Positions 1-6,878 of a DNA stretch of 13,312 nt are shown piece after piece. The position numbers and the translations under genes are program-made. The notes beneath the pieces are model-generated. The model saw nothing but the letters and a program-made list of their open reading frames with translations, searched no databases and was not told where the DNA came from. The stretch's first letter is position 1. The number at the start of each line of letters is the position of its first letter. Source of the stretch: an uncultured Clostridia bacterium (GTDB taxonomy: Bacteria > Bacillota > Clostridia > Lachnospirales > Anaerotignaceae); assembly GCA_937919015.1 (NCBI GenBank), contig CALFPN010000121.1, positions 1 to 13,312 on the forward strand, read 5' to 3'.

Positions 1-677
1 ATGTGCTCAACGGCTTCGGCAAGACCGCAGGTCTCATGCAGATCAGCGAACTGGGCACGCTGGAAACGCCCATTGCCCTGACCAATACGCTGAACGTTGG
101 TCTCGTTCATGACGCGATGGTCGAATACATGTGCCGCTATGCCGAGGAGCATGGCTATGCGGTCACGTCGGTCAACCCGGTCATCTGCGAATGCAACGAT
201 GCCTCTATGAATGAGATCCGGCATCGGGCGGTGGAGGAGCAGCACGTTTTTGCAGCGATTGAATCTGCCGCTCCCTCCTTTGCAGAAGGGGATGTTGGCG
301 CGGGTAAGGGAATGACCTGCCACGATCTGAAGGGCGGCATTGGAACGTCCTCCCGGAAGATTGAAATTGACGGCGAGGTATTTCACCTGGGGGTGCTGGT
401 TCAGACCAACCATGGTTCTCTCTCTGATTTGCGGATTGACGGTCAGCCCATAGGCTTGGAAATTGAACGCCGTATTCATGAGGACACGCCCGATCAGGGC
501 AGCTGCATTATGATTGTGGCTACTGACCTTCCGGTGACGGCGCGTCAGATGAAGCGGATCATCCGCCGCTGCAGCGTAGGCCTGGCTCGGCTGGGCAGCT
601 ATATCGGCCACGGCAGCGGAGAGGTGATGGTGGGCTTCAGCACCGCCAACCGGATCCCGTCCGAAGGGGGCTGCTAA
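1..677 (+). CDS. P1 family peptidase (DmpA-like L-aminopeptidase/D-esterase), 5' partial
   Basis: This is the C-terminal part of an N-terminal-nucleophile aminopeptidase of the P1/DmpA family. These enzymes cleave themselves into two chains and release N-terminal residues from short peptides or amino-acid amides. The reading frame is open from the window edge (codons begin at base 3) to TAA at 675-677, giving 225 visible residues. Judged from the family, roughly 60-110 N-terminal residues lie upstream. Visible hallmarks are VLNGFGKTAG at the start, ETPIALTNTLNVG, then VGAGKGMTCHDLKGGIGTSS (about residues 98-117), and GSCIMIVATDLP, where Ser167 (codon 501-503) after Gly is the expected self-cleavage site and nucleophile. 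The end carries the usual GLARLGSYIGHGSGE segment. The assignment rests on motif recall. The physiological substrate is unknown. Sampled stretches are GC-richer than the next gene. It appears to be monocistronic or the last gene of an upstream unit. Confidence 0.88.
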   Translation, partial: VLNGFGKTAGLMQISELGTLETPIALTNTLNVGLVHDAMVEYMCRYAEEHGYAVTSVNPVICECNDASMNEIRHRAVEEQHVFAAIESAAPSFAEGDVGAGKGMTCHDLKGGIGTSSRKIEIDGEVFHLGVLVQTNHGSLSDLRIDGQPIGLEIERRIHEDTPDQGSCIMIVATDLPVTARQMKRIIRRCSVGLARLGSYIGHGSGEVMVGFSTANRIPSEGGC

Positions 678-697
678 AGAAATTTTGTTTTTGCAGA

Positions 698-722
698 GCT
701 CGTTCCGGGCGGGTATTTTTTT
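698..722 (+). terminator. Weak candidate terminator after the P1 peptidase gene
   Basis: GCTCG (698-702) can pair, with one G-T wobble, with CGGGT (710-714). A run of seven T follows at 716-722. The stem is short, so this is only a plausible intrinsic terminator, 21 bases past the peptidase stop codon. Confidence 0.35.
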
Positions 723-806
723 GGATCGGAAAGGGGAAAGTGGTGGGGAAAAGTGCTTTTTTTGTGCATTTTGACAGGGCTTGTGGAGACGAAAAAGCAT
801 TTTTCC

Positions 807-834
807 TTGCTATGCTGGAAATTTATGCTATAAT
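807..834 (+). promoter_or_regulatory. Housekeeping (sigma-A type) promoter for the SLH-CAP gene
   Basis: TTGCTA (807-812) serves as -35. A 16-base spacer follows, then a perfect TATAAT (829-834) as -10, preceded by TG one base upstream (826-827), which makes an extended -10. Transcription would begin near 841, leaving a leader of about 90 bases before the ATG at 930. The TTGACA at 771-776 has no -10 at the right distance. Confidence 0.75.
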
Positions 835-860
835 AAAATACAAACGTGTGTTCACAAAAT

Positions 861-889
861 TGTAAAAAACCTGAAATTCTTTTTTTACA
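861..889. repeat. Inverted repeat in the leader of the SLH-CAP gene
   Basis: TGTAAAAAA (861-869) and TTTTTTACA (881-889) are perfect 9-base inverted repeats with an 11-base spacer. They lie about 20-50 bases past the predicted transcription start. This could be a repressor operator or an AU-only RNA hairpin. No regulator is identified. Confidence 0.6.
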
Positions 890-929
890 TTTTCACGGAA
901 TGGAAAAAAGAGAGAAAGGAAGGAATGCT

Positions 930-2432
930 ATGAAACGGTTTGCAGCGATCCTCCTTGCGGGGATTTTTGGTGTTGCTGCCGCTGTTCCTGCTTTTGCCGC
1001 AGTAAAGACGAATGCGTCTTTTTGGGCTCGTTCCTCTATGGAATATGCTTATGAAAACGGGATTGTGACAGAAACAGAACTGCAAAAAGCAACCTCTCCC
1101 ATGAGCCGAAAGGAATTCTGCGGTGTTGTGGTGGGCTTTCTGGAATCGGTAACAGGGGAGGAACGAAAGGCTACGATTGCTACACCTTTTTCCGACTGCA
1201 ATGATCCTTATGTCATTGCCGCCTATGAAGCCGGTGTAATCAGTGGGATAAAGCCGGGGGTATTTTCCCCTGATAGCACCCTGACCCGAGAGCAGATGGC
1301 CATTATGATTGCTCGTACGTTAAAGGTCTGCAATCTGGATCTGACGGAAAATGCAAAAAAGAATCCTTTTACGGATACGGCAGAATTATATGAATCTTCA
1401 AACAGATATATCAACCAGCTGTATGGTGCAGAAATCATCAATGGGTATAAAGACGGTACCTTTGGGCCTTTTCGGGAAATGACCGTACAGGAAGCAGTGC
1501 TTTCTTTTGTGCGTGCCCACCGTTATGTAACAACGGGGCTGGCCTATGATCCCAATGCTGCAGCGGAAACAGAACCGGTAACACCACCGATTCCGGCAGA
1601 AAAACCGGAAACAGATACGGTAAAAGTGGGCGGCAAGGCAGTATCCCTTGGTTGGACAGAAACAGAACTGAAAGCGGTATGGGGGGAACCGGATCGTATC
1701 GATGAAAGTGTTTATGGTCTGGATAGATATATTTATCTGAATGCATATCAGGATTATTTCTTTGTTACATTTCAAGATGGAAAAATCGTAGAGATCTTTG
1801 TTCCCGGTAGTGATTATGCTTATCTTGGCATGAATGGGAAAGGAACTATGGCGGATATCAAAAATCTTTCTTTTATCAGTATGGCAGAGCATAGCGGCAT
1901 TGTTCGCAATGAAGGTTCTGAAGCAAGGATTATTATGGATTATGAAGGCCATCTGTGTGGTTTGCTTTTGCAGAGGGAACAATTTGTGAAGGAAAAAGAC
2001 CCGAAAAGTACCTTGCAGTATACCACCAAAGAGGATATTGAAGCCCAGCTGCTGGATCTGATTCAGGTATGCCGTGCGGAACGGGGCGGAAGCCTTCTCC
2101 TTTGGGATAAAAAACTGCGGGATGTGGCGAGAGCTCATTCGGAAGATATGATTGCAGAAAATTATTTTGATTATAACAGTCCTGATGGTACAACGCCTTT
2201 CGGCAGGATCATGGAACGAGGAAAGGCTTTTTTTACAGCTTCCGAGATCATTGCCAGACAGAGGGGTGATGTGGTAAATGTTTATCAGGAATGGATGCGT
2301 ACCCCTGCCCGCGTCAGTGGACTGACGGACGGCACCATGCAGGAAGTGGGGATTGGCGTTGCGTCCAAAATGAAGGTGCTGCATGTGACGGTTGACCTTT
2401 GCGGTCAGGCACCGGAACCGACAAAAGAATAA
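930..2432 (+). CDS. Secreted SLH-domain protein with C-terminal CAP (SCP/PR1-like) domain
   Basis: The product is a 500-residue exported protein, probably anchored to secondary cell-wall polymer through SLH repeats. I chose ATG 930 over the in-frame ATG 846 because it has a GAAAGGAAGG ribosome site just upstream (914-923) and begins a clean signal peptide (residues 1-23, cut after AFA). Three SLH repeats cover about residues 25-75, 85-135 and 145-200; the second has FSDCNDPYVIAAYEAGVISG and the third NGYKDGTFGP. A Pro/Glu/Thr linker (205-230) follows, then a domain like the one often found before bacterial CAP domains (231-350), and a CAP domain (about 365-492) with ARAHSEDM and SPDGTTPFGR. 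The usual His of the FxHxSPDG motif is Tyr415 and the His of SPxHR is Ala460, while Glu439 remains. Metal binding may therefore be lost. The exact role is unknown; CAP domains in bacterial wall proteins have varied or undefined activities. Confidence 0.85.
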   Translation: MKRFAAILLAGIFGVAAAVPAFAAVKTNASFWARSSMEYAYENGIVTETELQKATSPMSRKEFCGVVVGFLESVTGEERKATIATPFSDCNDPYVIAAYEAGVISGIKPGVFSPDSTLTREQMAIMIARTLKVCNLDLTENAKKNPFTDTAELYESSNRYINQLYGAEIINGYKDGTFGPFREMTVQEAVLSFVRAHRYVTTGLAYDPNAAAETEPVTPPIPAEKPETDTVKVGGKAVSLGWTETELKAVWGEPDRIDESVYGLDRYIYLNAYQDYFFVTFQDGKIVEIFVPGSDYAYLGMNGKGTMADIKNLSFISMAEHSGIVRNEGSEARIIMDYEGHLCGLLLQREQFVKEKDPKSTLQYTTKEDIEAQLLDLIQVCRAERGGSLLLWDKKLRDVARAHSEDMIAENYFDYNSPDGTTPFGRIMERGKAFFTASEIIARQRGDVVNVYQEWMRTPARVSGLTDGTMQEVGIGVASKMKVLHVTVDLCGQAPEPTKE

Positions 2433-2442
2433 GAACACAGAA

Positions 2443-2480
2443 AAGCCTTAGGCGAAAAAATTTCGCTTAAGGCTTTTTTA
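2443..2480. terminator. Strong intrinsic terminator between convergent genes
   Basis: A 15-base stem (2443-2457 with 2461-2475, one G-T wobble) has an AAA loop and runs directly into TTTTT. It lies 10 bases past the SLH-CAP stop and only a few bases past the end of the convergent SGNH hydrolase gene. The A-rich left flank gives a short T-run on the minus strand, so it may work in both directions. Confidence 0.9.
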
Positions 2481-2483
2481 TGC

Positions 2484-3137
2484 TCATTTGAAAAGAGTTT
2501 CGGTCAGTTCCAGAATTTTATTTTCCAAAAGGGGATAAAAAATATCGTACCCATGGTTGCTCCAGTGAATGCCGTCGAATTGGAACAGAGCGTCATATGC
2601 TTCGAACCCATCGTTTTTATGGATATCCGTAAAGGTTTTGAAGACATCTATGACGGGCAGATGGTATTCTTCCGCCAGCTTCAGTACGATATTGTGGAAC
2701 AGCTCCAAGCGGTCGGTGGTGGTGAAGGGATAAAAATCCGTATCAATCACGGGGGGAGGGGTGATCAGAACAGGCAGGCAAAAGCCGTCGTTGAAGGCGT
2801 CTCCGTGTTTTCTTGCTATCAGCTGTTCCAGAATAAAACGCATGTTTTTTTCATATTCCCAAGGGGTGCGGTACTGTCCTTCATTGAGGGCACTGTCGTT
2901 GGAACCCAGAAGAATGGTACAGATATGAGGATTTAGACGCAGCACGCCGCCCTCCAAACGCAGCTTGGCTTCTCTGGTGGTTTCTCCACTGATCCCGCGG
3001 TTATAGATTTTCCAGACGATTTTTGGTTGTTTTTCTGGCAGCTCTGCAGCCAGTCGGGAAGGAAAGGCTACATGGGAAAGGACACCATATCCATATGTGA
3101 GGCTGTCGCCCAAGGCGACCAGTCGAAATTCTTTCAT
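2484..3137 (-). CDS. SGNH/GDSL-family hydrolase (esterase or lipase-like)
   Basis: The product is a 217-residue cytoplasmic-looking serine hydrolase with no signal peptide. All SGNH blocks are present: GDSL at residues 10-13 with nucleophile Ser12; the block II Gly in ISGETT (Gly51); LLGSND (Gly78, Asn80); and FDGIHWSNHGY, giving Asp188 and His191 of the catalytic triad. The length fits small TesA-like or acetylhydrolase members of the family. The substrate cannot be read from the sequence; carbohydrate deacetylation, lysophospholipid or thioester hydrolysis are all possible. The start has a strong AGGAGG (complement of 3145-3150) seven bases upstream. It follows the LytTR gene by 46 bases on the same strand, so the two are probably co-transcribed and the hydrolase may respond to whatever controls that promoter. 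Confidence 0.88.
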   Translation of the reverse strand: MKEFRLVALGDSLTYGYGVLSHVAFPSRLAAELPEKQPKIVWKIYNRGISGETTREAKLRLEGGVLRLNPHICTILLGSNDSALNEGQYRTPWEYEKNMRFILEQLIARKHGDAFNDGFCLPVLITPPPVIDTDFYPFTTTDRLELFHNIVLKLAEEYHLPVIDVFKTFTDIHKNDGFEAYDALFQFDGIHWSNHGYDIFYPLLENKILELTETLFK

Positions 3138-3183
3138 AAAAAGACCTCCTTTTCTTTTATTTTAACGGCAGCAGAAAAGGAAG

Positions 3184-3552
3184 TCAATCGCTGACGACCT
3201 TTACAAAGCGTTGACGAAAGCTGCGGCTGATGAATGCATGCTCTTTGTAGCCGAAAAAAGAGATGGTCCAAGGATCTTTCTGCTTGTCAATATGGGAAAT
3301 GTTCTTTAGATTGACAAGAAAGGAACGATGGGTCTGCTGGAACAAAGCCCCAGGCAGGGCATCCTTCAGGCGGTAGAGGGGAACAGGCAGAATCAAAACC
3401 CCTGCTTTTGTATGCACAAAAGACTTTTTTTGGTGACATTCGATAAAGAAGATTTCTTCCAGAGGGATGTTGTAGATTCCCTTGGAAGTTATGATCTGGC
3501 AATGGGACGGCTGCAGGCTGTCCTTGTGGTCTGTGACGGAAAATGTGTTCAT
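3184..3552 (-). CDS. LytTR-domain DNA-binding protein without receiver domain
   Basis: The product is a 122-residue protein made almost wholly of a LytTR DNA-binding domain (about residues 17-120). Recognisable elements are IPLEEIFFIECHQKKSFVHT, the QTHRSFLVNLKNI core (a form of the family's HrSylVNl motif) and a C-terminal ISRSFRQRF. Classic LytTR regulators (AgrA, LytR type) carry an N-terminal receiver domain. This one has only about 16 extra residues, so it is a stand-alone LytTR regulator that would not be controlled by direct phosphorylation. The start has an AAGGAGT ribosome site (complement of 3558-3564). It is the first gene of a probable two-gene unit with the SGNH hydrolase and diverges from spoIIIA across 173 bases. 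Its target is unknown; self-regulation and control of the hydrolase are natural guesses. Confidence 0.88.
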   Translation of the reverse strand: MNTFSVTDHKDSLQPSHCQIITSKGIYNIPLEEIFFIECHQKKSFVHTKAGVLILPVPLYRLKDALPGALFQQTHRSFLVNLKNISHIDKQKDPWTISFFGYKEHAFISRSFRQRFVKVVSD

Positions 3553-3612
3553 GGGTTACTCCTTTTTGTACTTTTCGGCAAAGTTTTTTTGTTTTCGTTG
3601 GCGATATTTGTA

Positions 3613-3640
3613 ATAATATCATGTTTTGTGAAGAAATAAA
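3613..3640 (-). promoter_or_regulatory. Weak candidate promoter for the LytTR-SGNH unit
   Basis: On the minus strand TTTATT (complement of 3635-3640), a 16-base spacer and TATTAT (complement of 3613-3618) resemble a sigma-A promoter. They sit about 60 bases upstream of the LytTR start. The -35 match is poor. Confidence 0.3.
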
Positions 3641-3676
3641 ATGGTTTTTCGTGAAAAATCGTTGAAAAATTTCTGC

Positions 3677-3702
3677 ATATCTCTTTTATTGTTTCATAGG
3701 AT
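3677..3702 (+). promoter_or_regulatory. Candidate sigma-E promoter of the spoIIIA operon
   Basis: ATATC (3677-3681) is followed after 13 bases by CATAGGAT (3695-3702). This resembles the sigma-E pattern of an ATA-type -35, a 13-15-base gap and CATACAAT (six of eight -10 bases agree). In Bacillus subtilis spoIIIA is known to be transcribed by sigma-E in the mother cell. A start near 3709 would leave a leader of only about 16 bases, just enough for the AAGGTGG ribosome site (3711-3717). Confidence 0.5.
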
Positions 3703-3725
3703 GGAACAGAAAGGTGGACGAGACT

Positions 3726-4628
3726 ATGAAAACAGAAGCCGTCTGGCGGGCTTTGCCCCGCAGAATACGGGAAAAGCTGACAGAAAAAGAACTGGAACAT
3801 TTGCAGGAGATCCGCCTGCGCTGCGGGCAGCCGGTGATGCTGAAGGGAACGGACAGACAGATATTTCCTATGGCGGAGCGCATATCCGCGGCAGATCTGC
3901 GGGAAACGGTATCTCTTTTGAGTGCCTATTCTCTGTATGCTTTTGAGGAAGAACTCAGACAAGGGTATCTGACTATAGAAGGGGGACATCGGGTGGGCTT
4001 TTGTGGAAAGGCGGTCATGGAAAACGGGGAGATTCGGACCCTGAAGCAGATCAATGCCCTGAATATCCGTATTGCCGGAGAGCAGAAAGGGTGGGGAGAA
4101 GAATTCCTGTCCGATTTGATGGAAGAAGGGCGATTTTGCCATACCCTCATTGTTTCGCCGCCGGGTTGTGGGAAAACGACTCTTTTGCGGGATATCATCC
4201 GTTGCCTGAGTGAAAGGATGCTGACAGTGGGGGTGGTGGATGAGAGAGGAGAGATCGCACCCTTAAGGGATGGTGTGCCCCAGATGGATGTGGGAATGTG
4301 TACGGATGTGCTGGAAGGATGCCCCAAGGCGAAGGGAATGGTGCTTCTTCTTAGGAGCATGGGGCCGGATGTGATTGCTGTGGATGAGTTGGGCCGGAAA
4401 GAGGATGTGGATGCTGTCCATGAAGTGCTGCATTGTGGGGTTCGGCTGATCGCCACTGCCCATGGGGTTGATATGGAAGACCTGCGGAACCGCCCTCAGT
4501 TGGGGACACTGATACAGGAAAAAATATTTGAAAGATATCTTTTTCTTTCTGCGCGGAATGGTACAGGAACTTTGGAGGTCATTCTGGACAGGGAAGGGAA
4601 TATCCTTCGAAAGGGGGAGGGGGAATGA
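3726..4628 (+). CDS. spoIIIAA: Stage III sporulation protein AA (ATPase of the SpoIIIA-SpoIIQ channel)
   Basis: The product is a 300-residue ATPase related to type II/IV secretion ATPases. It is thought to power the feeding channel that links mother cell and forespore after engulfment. The Walker A motif is SPPGCGKTT (about residues 144-152). Walker B is VIAVDELG (about 216-223), followed by a conserved LIATAHG. The length is close to the B. subtilis protein (about 307). ATG 3726 was chosen over the in-frame GTG 3714 because AAGGTGG lies nine bases before it, and the GTG would fall inside that ribosome site. It is the first gene of the operon, shares an ATGA overlap with spoIIIAB, and is probably under sigma-E. 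All key motifs are intact. Confidence 0.96.
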   Translation: MKTEAVWRALPRRIREKLTEKELEHLQEIRLRCGQPVMLKGTDRQIFPMAERISAADLRETVSLLSAYSLYAFEEELRQGYLTIEGGHRVGFCGKAVMENGEIRTLKQINALNIRIAGEQKGWGEEFLSDLMEEGRFCHTLIVSPPGCGKTTLLRDIIRCLSERMLTVGVVDERGEIAPLRDGVPQMDVGMCTDVLEGCPKAKGMVLLLRSMGPDVIAVDELGRKEDVDAVHEVLHCGVRLIATAHGVDMEDLRNRPQLGTLIQEKIFERYLFLSARNGTGTLEVILDREGNILRKGEGE

Positions 4629-5143
4629 TACGGCTTTTGGGTGTTGTTCTGACCATGGGGGCGACCCTATGGTTCGGTGCATATTTTGCCATGAAAGAAA
4701 AATACCGCTTGAAGGAACTGGAAGAAACGGAACGGGCACTGATTTTCCTGCAAGGACAGATCGAATATCTTTCTGCACCGCTGGCAGAGGCGTTGGAAAG
4801 TGTCAGCCGAAAAATGGGCGGACAATTGGGCGGCATTTTTCAGAAAGCAGCGGAGCAACTGGCTGCCAGACAGGGAGAAACCGCGGAGGAGATCTGGCAG
4901 AAAATATGGCGGGAAGAAGCAGTGCATACCTTCCTGACAATGGAGGATCTGGATGCCCTTCTGGTTTTTGGACGATCTTTGGGGTATCTGGATAAAACAC
5001 AGCAGGAAAACAGTATCCGTCTGCTTTTGCGATATATAGAGGACGCCTTGGTGCAGGGGCGAAAACGACTGGAGAAAAATGGCAGGCTGTATTACGGCAT
5101 GGGGTGCCTTTCGGGACTTTTGATCGTGGTAACGCTGCTTTAA
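4625..5143 (+). CDS. spoIIIAB: Stage III sporulation protein AB
   Basis: The product is a 172-residue membrane protein of the SpoIIIA complex, almost the same length as the B. subtilis protein (171). A membrane helix at about residues 3-22 is followed by a helical cytoplasmic part (about 25-150) and a C-terminal hydrophobic segment (about 154-172). The family resembles type II secretion F proteins and probably docks the SpoIIIAA ATPase to the membrane. The N-terminal pattern, with a short hydrophobic helix then KEKYRLKELEETERAL, is typical. The start overlaps the spoIIIAA stop as ATGA, suggesting translational coupling. The stop is 12 bases before spoIIIAC. No oddities were seen. Confidence 0.94.
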   Translation: MIRLLGVVLTMGATLWFGAYFAMKEKYRLKELEETERALIFLQGQIEYLSAPLAEALESVSRKMGGQLGGIFQKAAEQLAARQGETAEEIWQKIWREEAVHTFLTMEDLDALLVFGRSLGYLDKTQQENSIRLLLRYIEDALVQGRKRLEKNGRLYYGMGCLSGLLIVVTLL

Positions 5144-5155
5144 GGGGGAGAGAGG

Positions 5156-5350
5156 ATGGAAATAGATATCGTATTCCGCATTGCGGCGGTGGGGATTCTG
5201 GTGGCGGTGCTGAATCAGGTGCTGATTCGGGCAGGAAGGGAAGAACAGGCCATGATGACTACACTGGCAGGATTGGTGGTGGTGCTGTTTTGGATCATTG
5301 GATATATCAGTCAGCTGTTTGAAACGGTACAGACCATGTTTCAGCTGTAA
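5156..5350 (+). CDS. spoIIIAC: Stage III sporulation protein AC
   Basis: The product is a 64-residue integral membrane protein with two hydrophobic helices (about residues 6-25 and 33-54) joined by a short polar RAGREEQ loop. This is the expected size and layout for SpoIIIAC (68 residues in B. subtilis). It belongs to the membrane part of the forespore feeding channel, together with SpoIIIAD and SpoIIIAE. A G-rich ribosome site (GGGGGAGAGG, 5144-5153) fills most of the 12-base gap after spoIIIAB. The next gene begins 12 bases after its stop. The assignment rests on size, topology, the conserved QAMMTTLAGLVVVLFWII segment and position in the operon. Confidence 0.94.
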   Translation: MEIDIVFRIAAVGILVAVLNQVLIRAGREEQAMMTTLAGLVVVLFWIIGYISQLFETVQTMFQL

Positions 5351-5362
5351 GGGGGCGGTGAA

Positions 5363-5746
5363 ATGGAGATTGCAAGGATTATCGCCCTTGGCCTGATCGG
5401 AACGGTATTTGCCGTTCTGCTGAAAAAAGAGAATCCCCAGATCGCCATGCTGGTGGCAGCGGCAACGGGGATTCTGATTTTTCTGATGCTCTGTACGCCC
5501 TTGGGAGAACTGCTCTCACTGCTGCGGGAAACGGCAGAAAAAGCAGGTGTGGGAGAAGGCTATTTCGCCATCGTGCTGAAGGTCATCGGTATTGCCTATC
5601 TGACCCAGTTTGGAGCCCAGCTTTGCGCCGATGCGGGGGAAAATGCCATTGCATCGAAGGTGGAACTGGCAGGAAAGGTCTTAATGATGACGGTGGCAGC
5701 ACCGGTTTTGACAGGTCTTCTGGAAATGGTCATGGGTCTGGTGTGA
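5363..5746 (+). CDS. spoIIIAD: Stage III sporulation protein AD
   Basis: The product is a 127-residue polytopic membrane protein (133 in B. subtilis). Hydrophobic helices lie at about residues 5-22, 29-48, 68-88 and 105-124. Recognisable family features are the LLKKENPQIAMLV segment after the first helix and IGIAYLTQFGAQLCADAGE near the third. It is a membrane component of the SpoIIIA channel that works with SpoIIIAC and SpoIIIAE. The ribosome site is GGGGGCGG (5351-5358) in the 12-base gap after spoIIIAC. The TGA at 5744-5746 is followed 11 bases later by spoIIIAE. Nothing unusual was seen. Confidence 0.94.
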   Translation: MEIARIIALGLIGTVFAVLLKKENPQIAMLVAAATGILIFLMLCTPLGELLSLLRETAEKAGVGEGYFAIVLKVIGIAYLTQFGAQLCADAGENAIASKVELAGKVLMMTVAAPVLTGLLEMVMGLV

Positions 5747-5757
5747 GGGGGAATGAG

Positions 5758-6876
5758 ATGAGAAAAATCGGACTGGTTCTGGTTCTGCTGTTTTCTTTCC
5801 TGCCCATGCCTGTTTTTGGGGCGGAAACAGATCTGCAGACCATAGAGCAGGAACTGGAAAAACTGGAAACGGAAGCCGTGGATGAGGCGGCGGAAGAGTT
5901 GGATGCGGATGTGGGGTTTTCCAAATTACTGCGGGATGTGCTTCTGGGCGAATTTGATTTCAGTTTTTCCGGCTGGAAGGAGGAACTGACGGAAGCGGCC
6001 TTTGGAGAATTCCGCTTGCAGGGGCGGCTATTGATGCAGTTGATCCTTGTGGTGCTGCTCAGTGCCATATTAAAGCAGCTCAGCGATTCCTTTCAGGGAA
6101 AGAGTGTGGGGGAAATGGGCTTTTATTTGTGCTATATGGTGCTGGTTGTGGTGATTTTAGATGCATTTCATGGTATTTCTGATACGGTTGTGGAGCGGAT
6201 GAACGGTATCAGCGGCGTATTTGGAGCCATGGTGCCGGTCTTTCTGGTGCTTTCGGCAGCAAAGGGAAATCTGGCCCAGGGGGCACTGATGGGTCCTGCT
6301 GTCATGGGCGGATCGGCGGCATTGTCTGTGGCGGTCAGCAAGATCATCGTGCCTGCTATCCTTCTTGCTATCTCTCTGGAAATGGCAGATCATATTTCGG
6401 AAAAGCCCATCCTCGGAAAATTTGCAGAACTCCTGCGGCAGTGCATCGGCTGGGGTATGAAGGGGGCGGCCATGGCATTCATGCTGCTCCTTTCCCTGCA
6501 GAAGATCGGCGGGGGAGCCATGAATGGTCTGGCAGCCAAAACAGCCAAAATTGCCGTCAGTGCCGTGCCGGTGGTGGGAAATGTCATGGGCGGCGCAGTG
6601 GAAACGGCGGCCGCGGTGGCGGGCACTCTTCGGAGCGGTACCTTGGTGGCGGCGGCGGTATTTTTGCTGCTGTTGTGTATCCCCCTTGTCATCAAATTGC
6701 TGGTCATCATGCTGGTATTCAAACTGACGGCGGCAGCGGCGGAATTCATCTGCGAGGAGCGGCTGGTGGAATGTATCAGCGCAGCGGGGGAATACACAGG
6801 GCTGCTGCTGGGGGTGGTGTTCCTTGGAGAAGGCATGTTTCTGTTCTCGGCACTGCTTTTGTTGGGAGGCTTGTAG
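5758..6876 (+). CDS. spoIIIAE: Stage III sporulation protein AE
   Basis: The product is a 372-residue polytopic membrane protein, slightly shorter than the B. subtilis protein (about 399). It begins with a signal-like segment (residues 1-22, MRKIGLVLVLLFSFLPMPVF) and an acidic helical stretch (24-50). At least six further hydrophobic segments follow, near residues 91-107, 121-137, 154-167, 186-210, 296-325 and 348-372. SpoIIIAE is the large membrane core of the SpoIIIA complex. The start at 5758 follows a GAGGGGGAATG ribosome site. The same frame is open upstream to 5623, but that stretch overlaps spoIIIAD and reads as non-membrane filler, so I excluded it. The stop TAG is two bases before spoIIIAF. 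Confidence 0.94.
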   Translation: MRKIGLVLVLLFSFLPMPVFGAETDLQTIEQELEKLETEAVDEAAEELDADVGFSKLLRDVLLGEFDFSFSGWKEELTEAAFGEFRLQGRLLMQLILVVLLSAILKQLSDSFQGKSVGEMGFYLCYMVLVVVILDAFHGISDTVVERMNGISGVFGAMVPVFLVLSAAKGNLAQGALMGPAVMGGSAALSVAVSKIIVPAILLAISLEMADHISEKPILGKFAELLRQCIGWGMKGAAMAFMLLLSLQKIGGGAMNGLAAKTAKIAVSAVPVVGNVMGGAVETAAAVAGTLRSGTLVAAAVFLLLLCIPLVIKLLVIMLVFKLTAAAAEFICEERLVECISAAGEYTGLLLGVVFLGEGMFLFSALLLLGGL

Positions 6877-6878
6877 GA

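Noticed and set aside
771..776. Perfect TTGACA as a -35 box
   Set aside because: No TATAAT-like sequence lies 16-18 bases downstream. The promoter at 807-834 explains transcription better.
846..929. Upstream ATG 846 as start of the SLH-CAP protein
   Set aside because: It would place 28 polar residues before a textbook signal peptide and has no ribosome site. ATG 930 has GAAAGGAAGG just upstream.
1398..2438. Long minus-strand open frame (346 codons) opposite the SLH-CAP gene
   Set aside because: Its translation is rich in His, Cys, Phe and Ile with no family resemblance. It lies wholly opposite a gene with clear domains and ends inside the terminator region. It is an antisense shadow.
3597..3664. 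CGTTG motifs as LytTR binding boxes upstream of the LytTR gene
   Set aside because: They match the general LytTR box only partly and are about 62 bases apart rather than as a close direct repeat.
6441..6878. SpoIIIAF as a 203-residue protein starting at 6441
   Set aside because: The extra 146 residues are Gly/Arg/His-rich, lie out of frame within spoIIIAE and show no SpoIIIAF features. The ribosome site at 6864-6869 fits ATG 6879.
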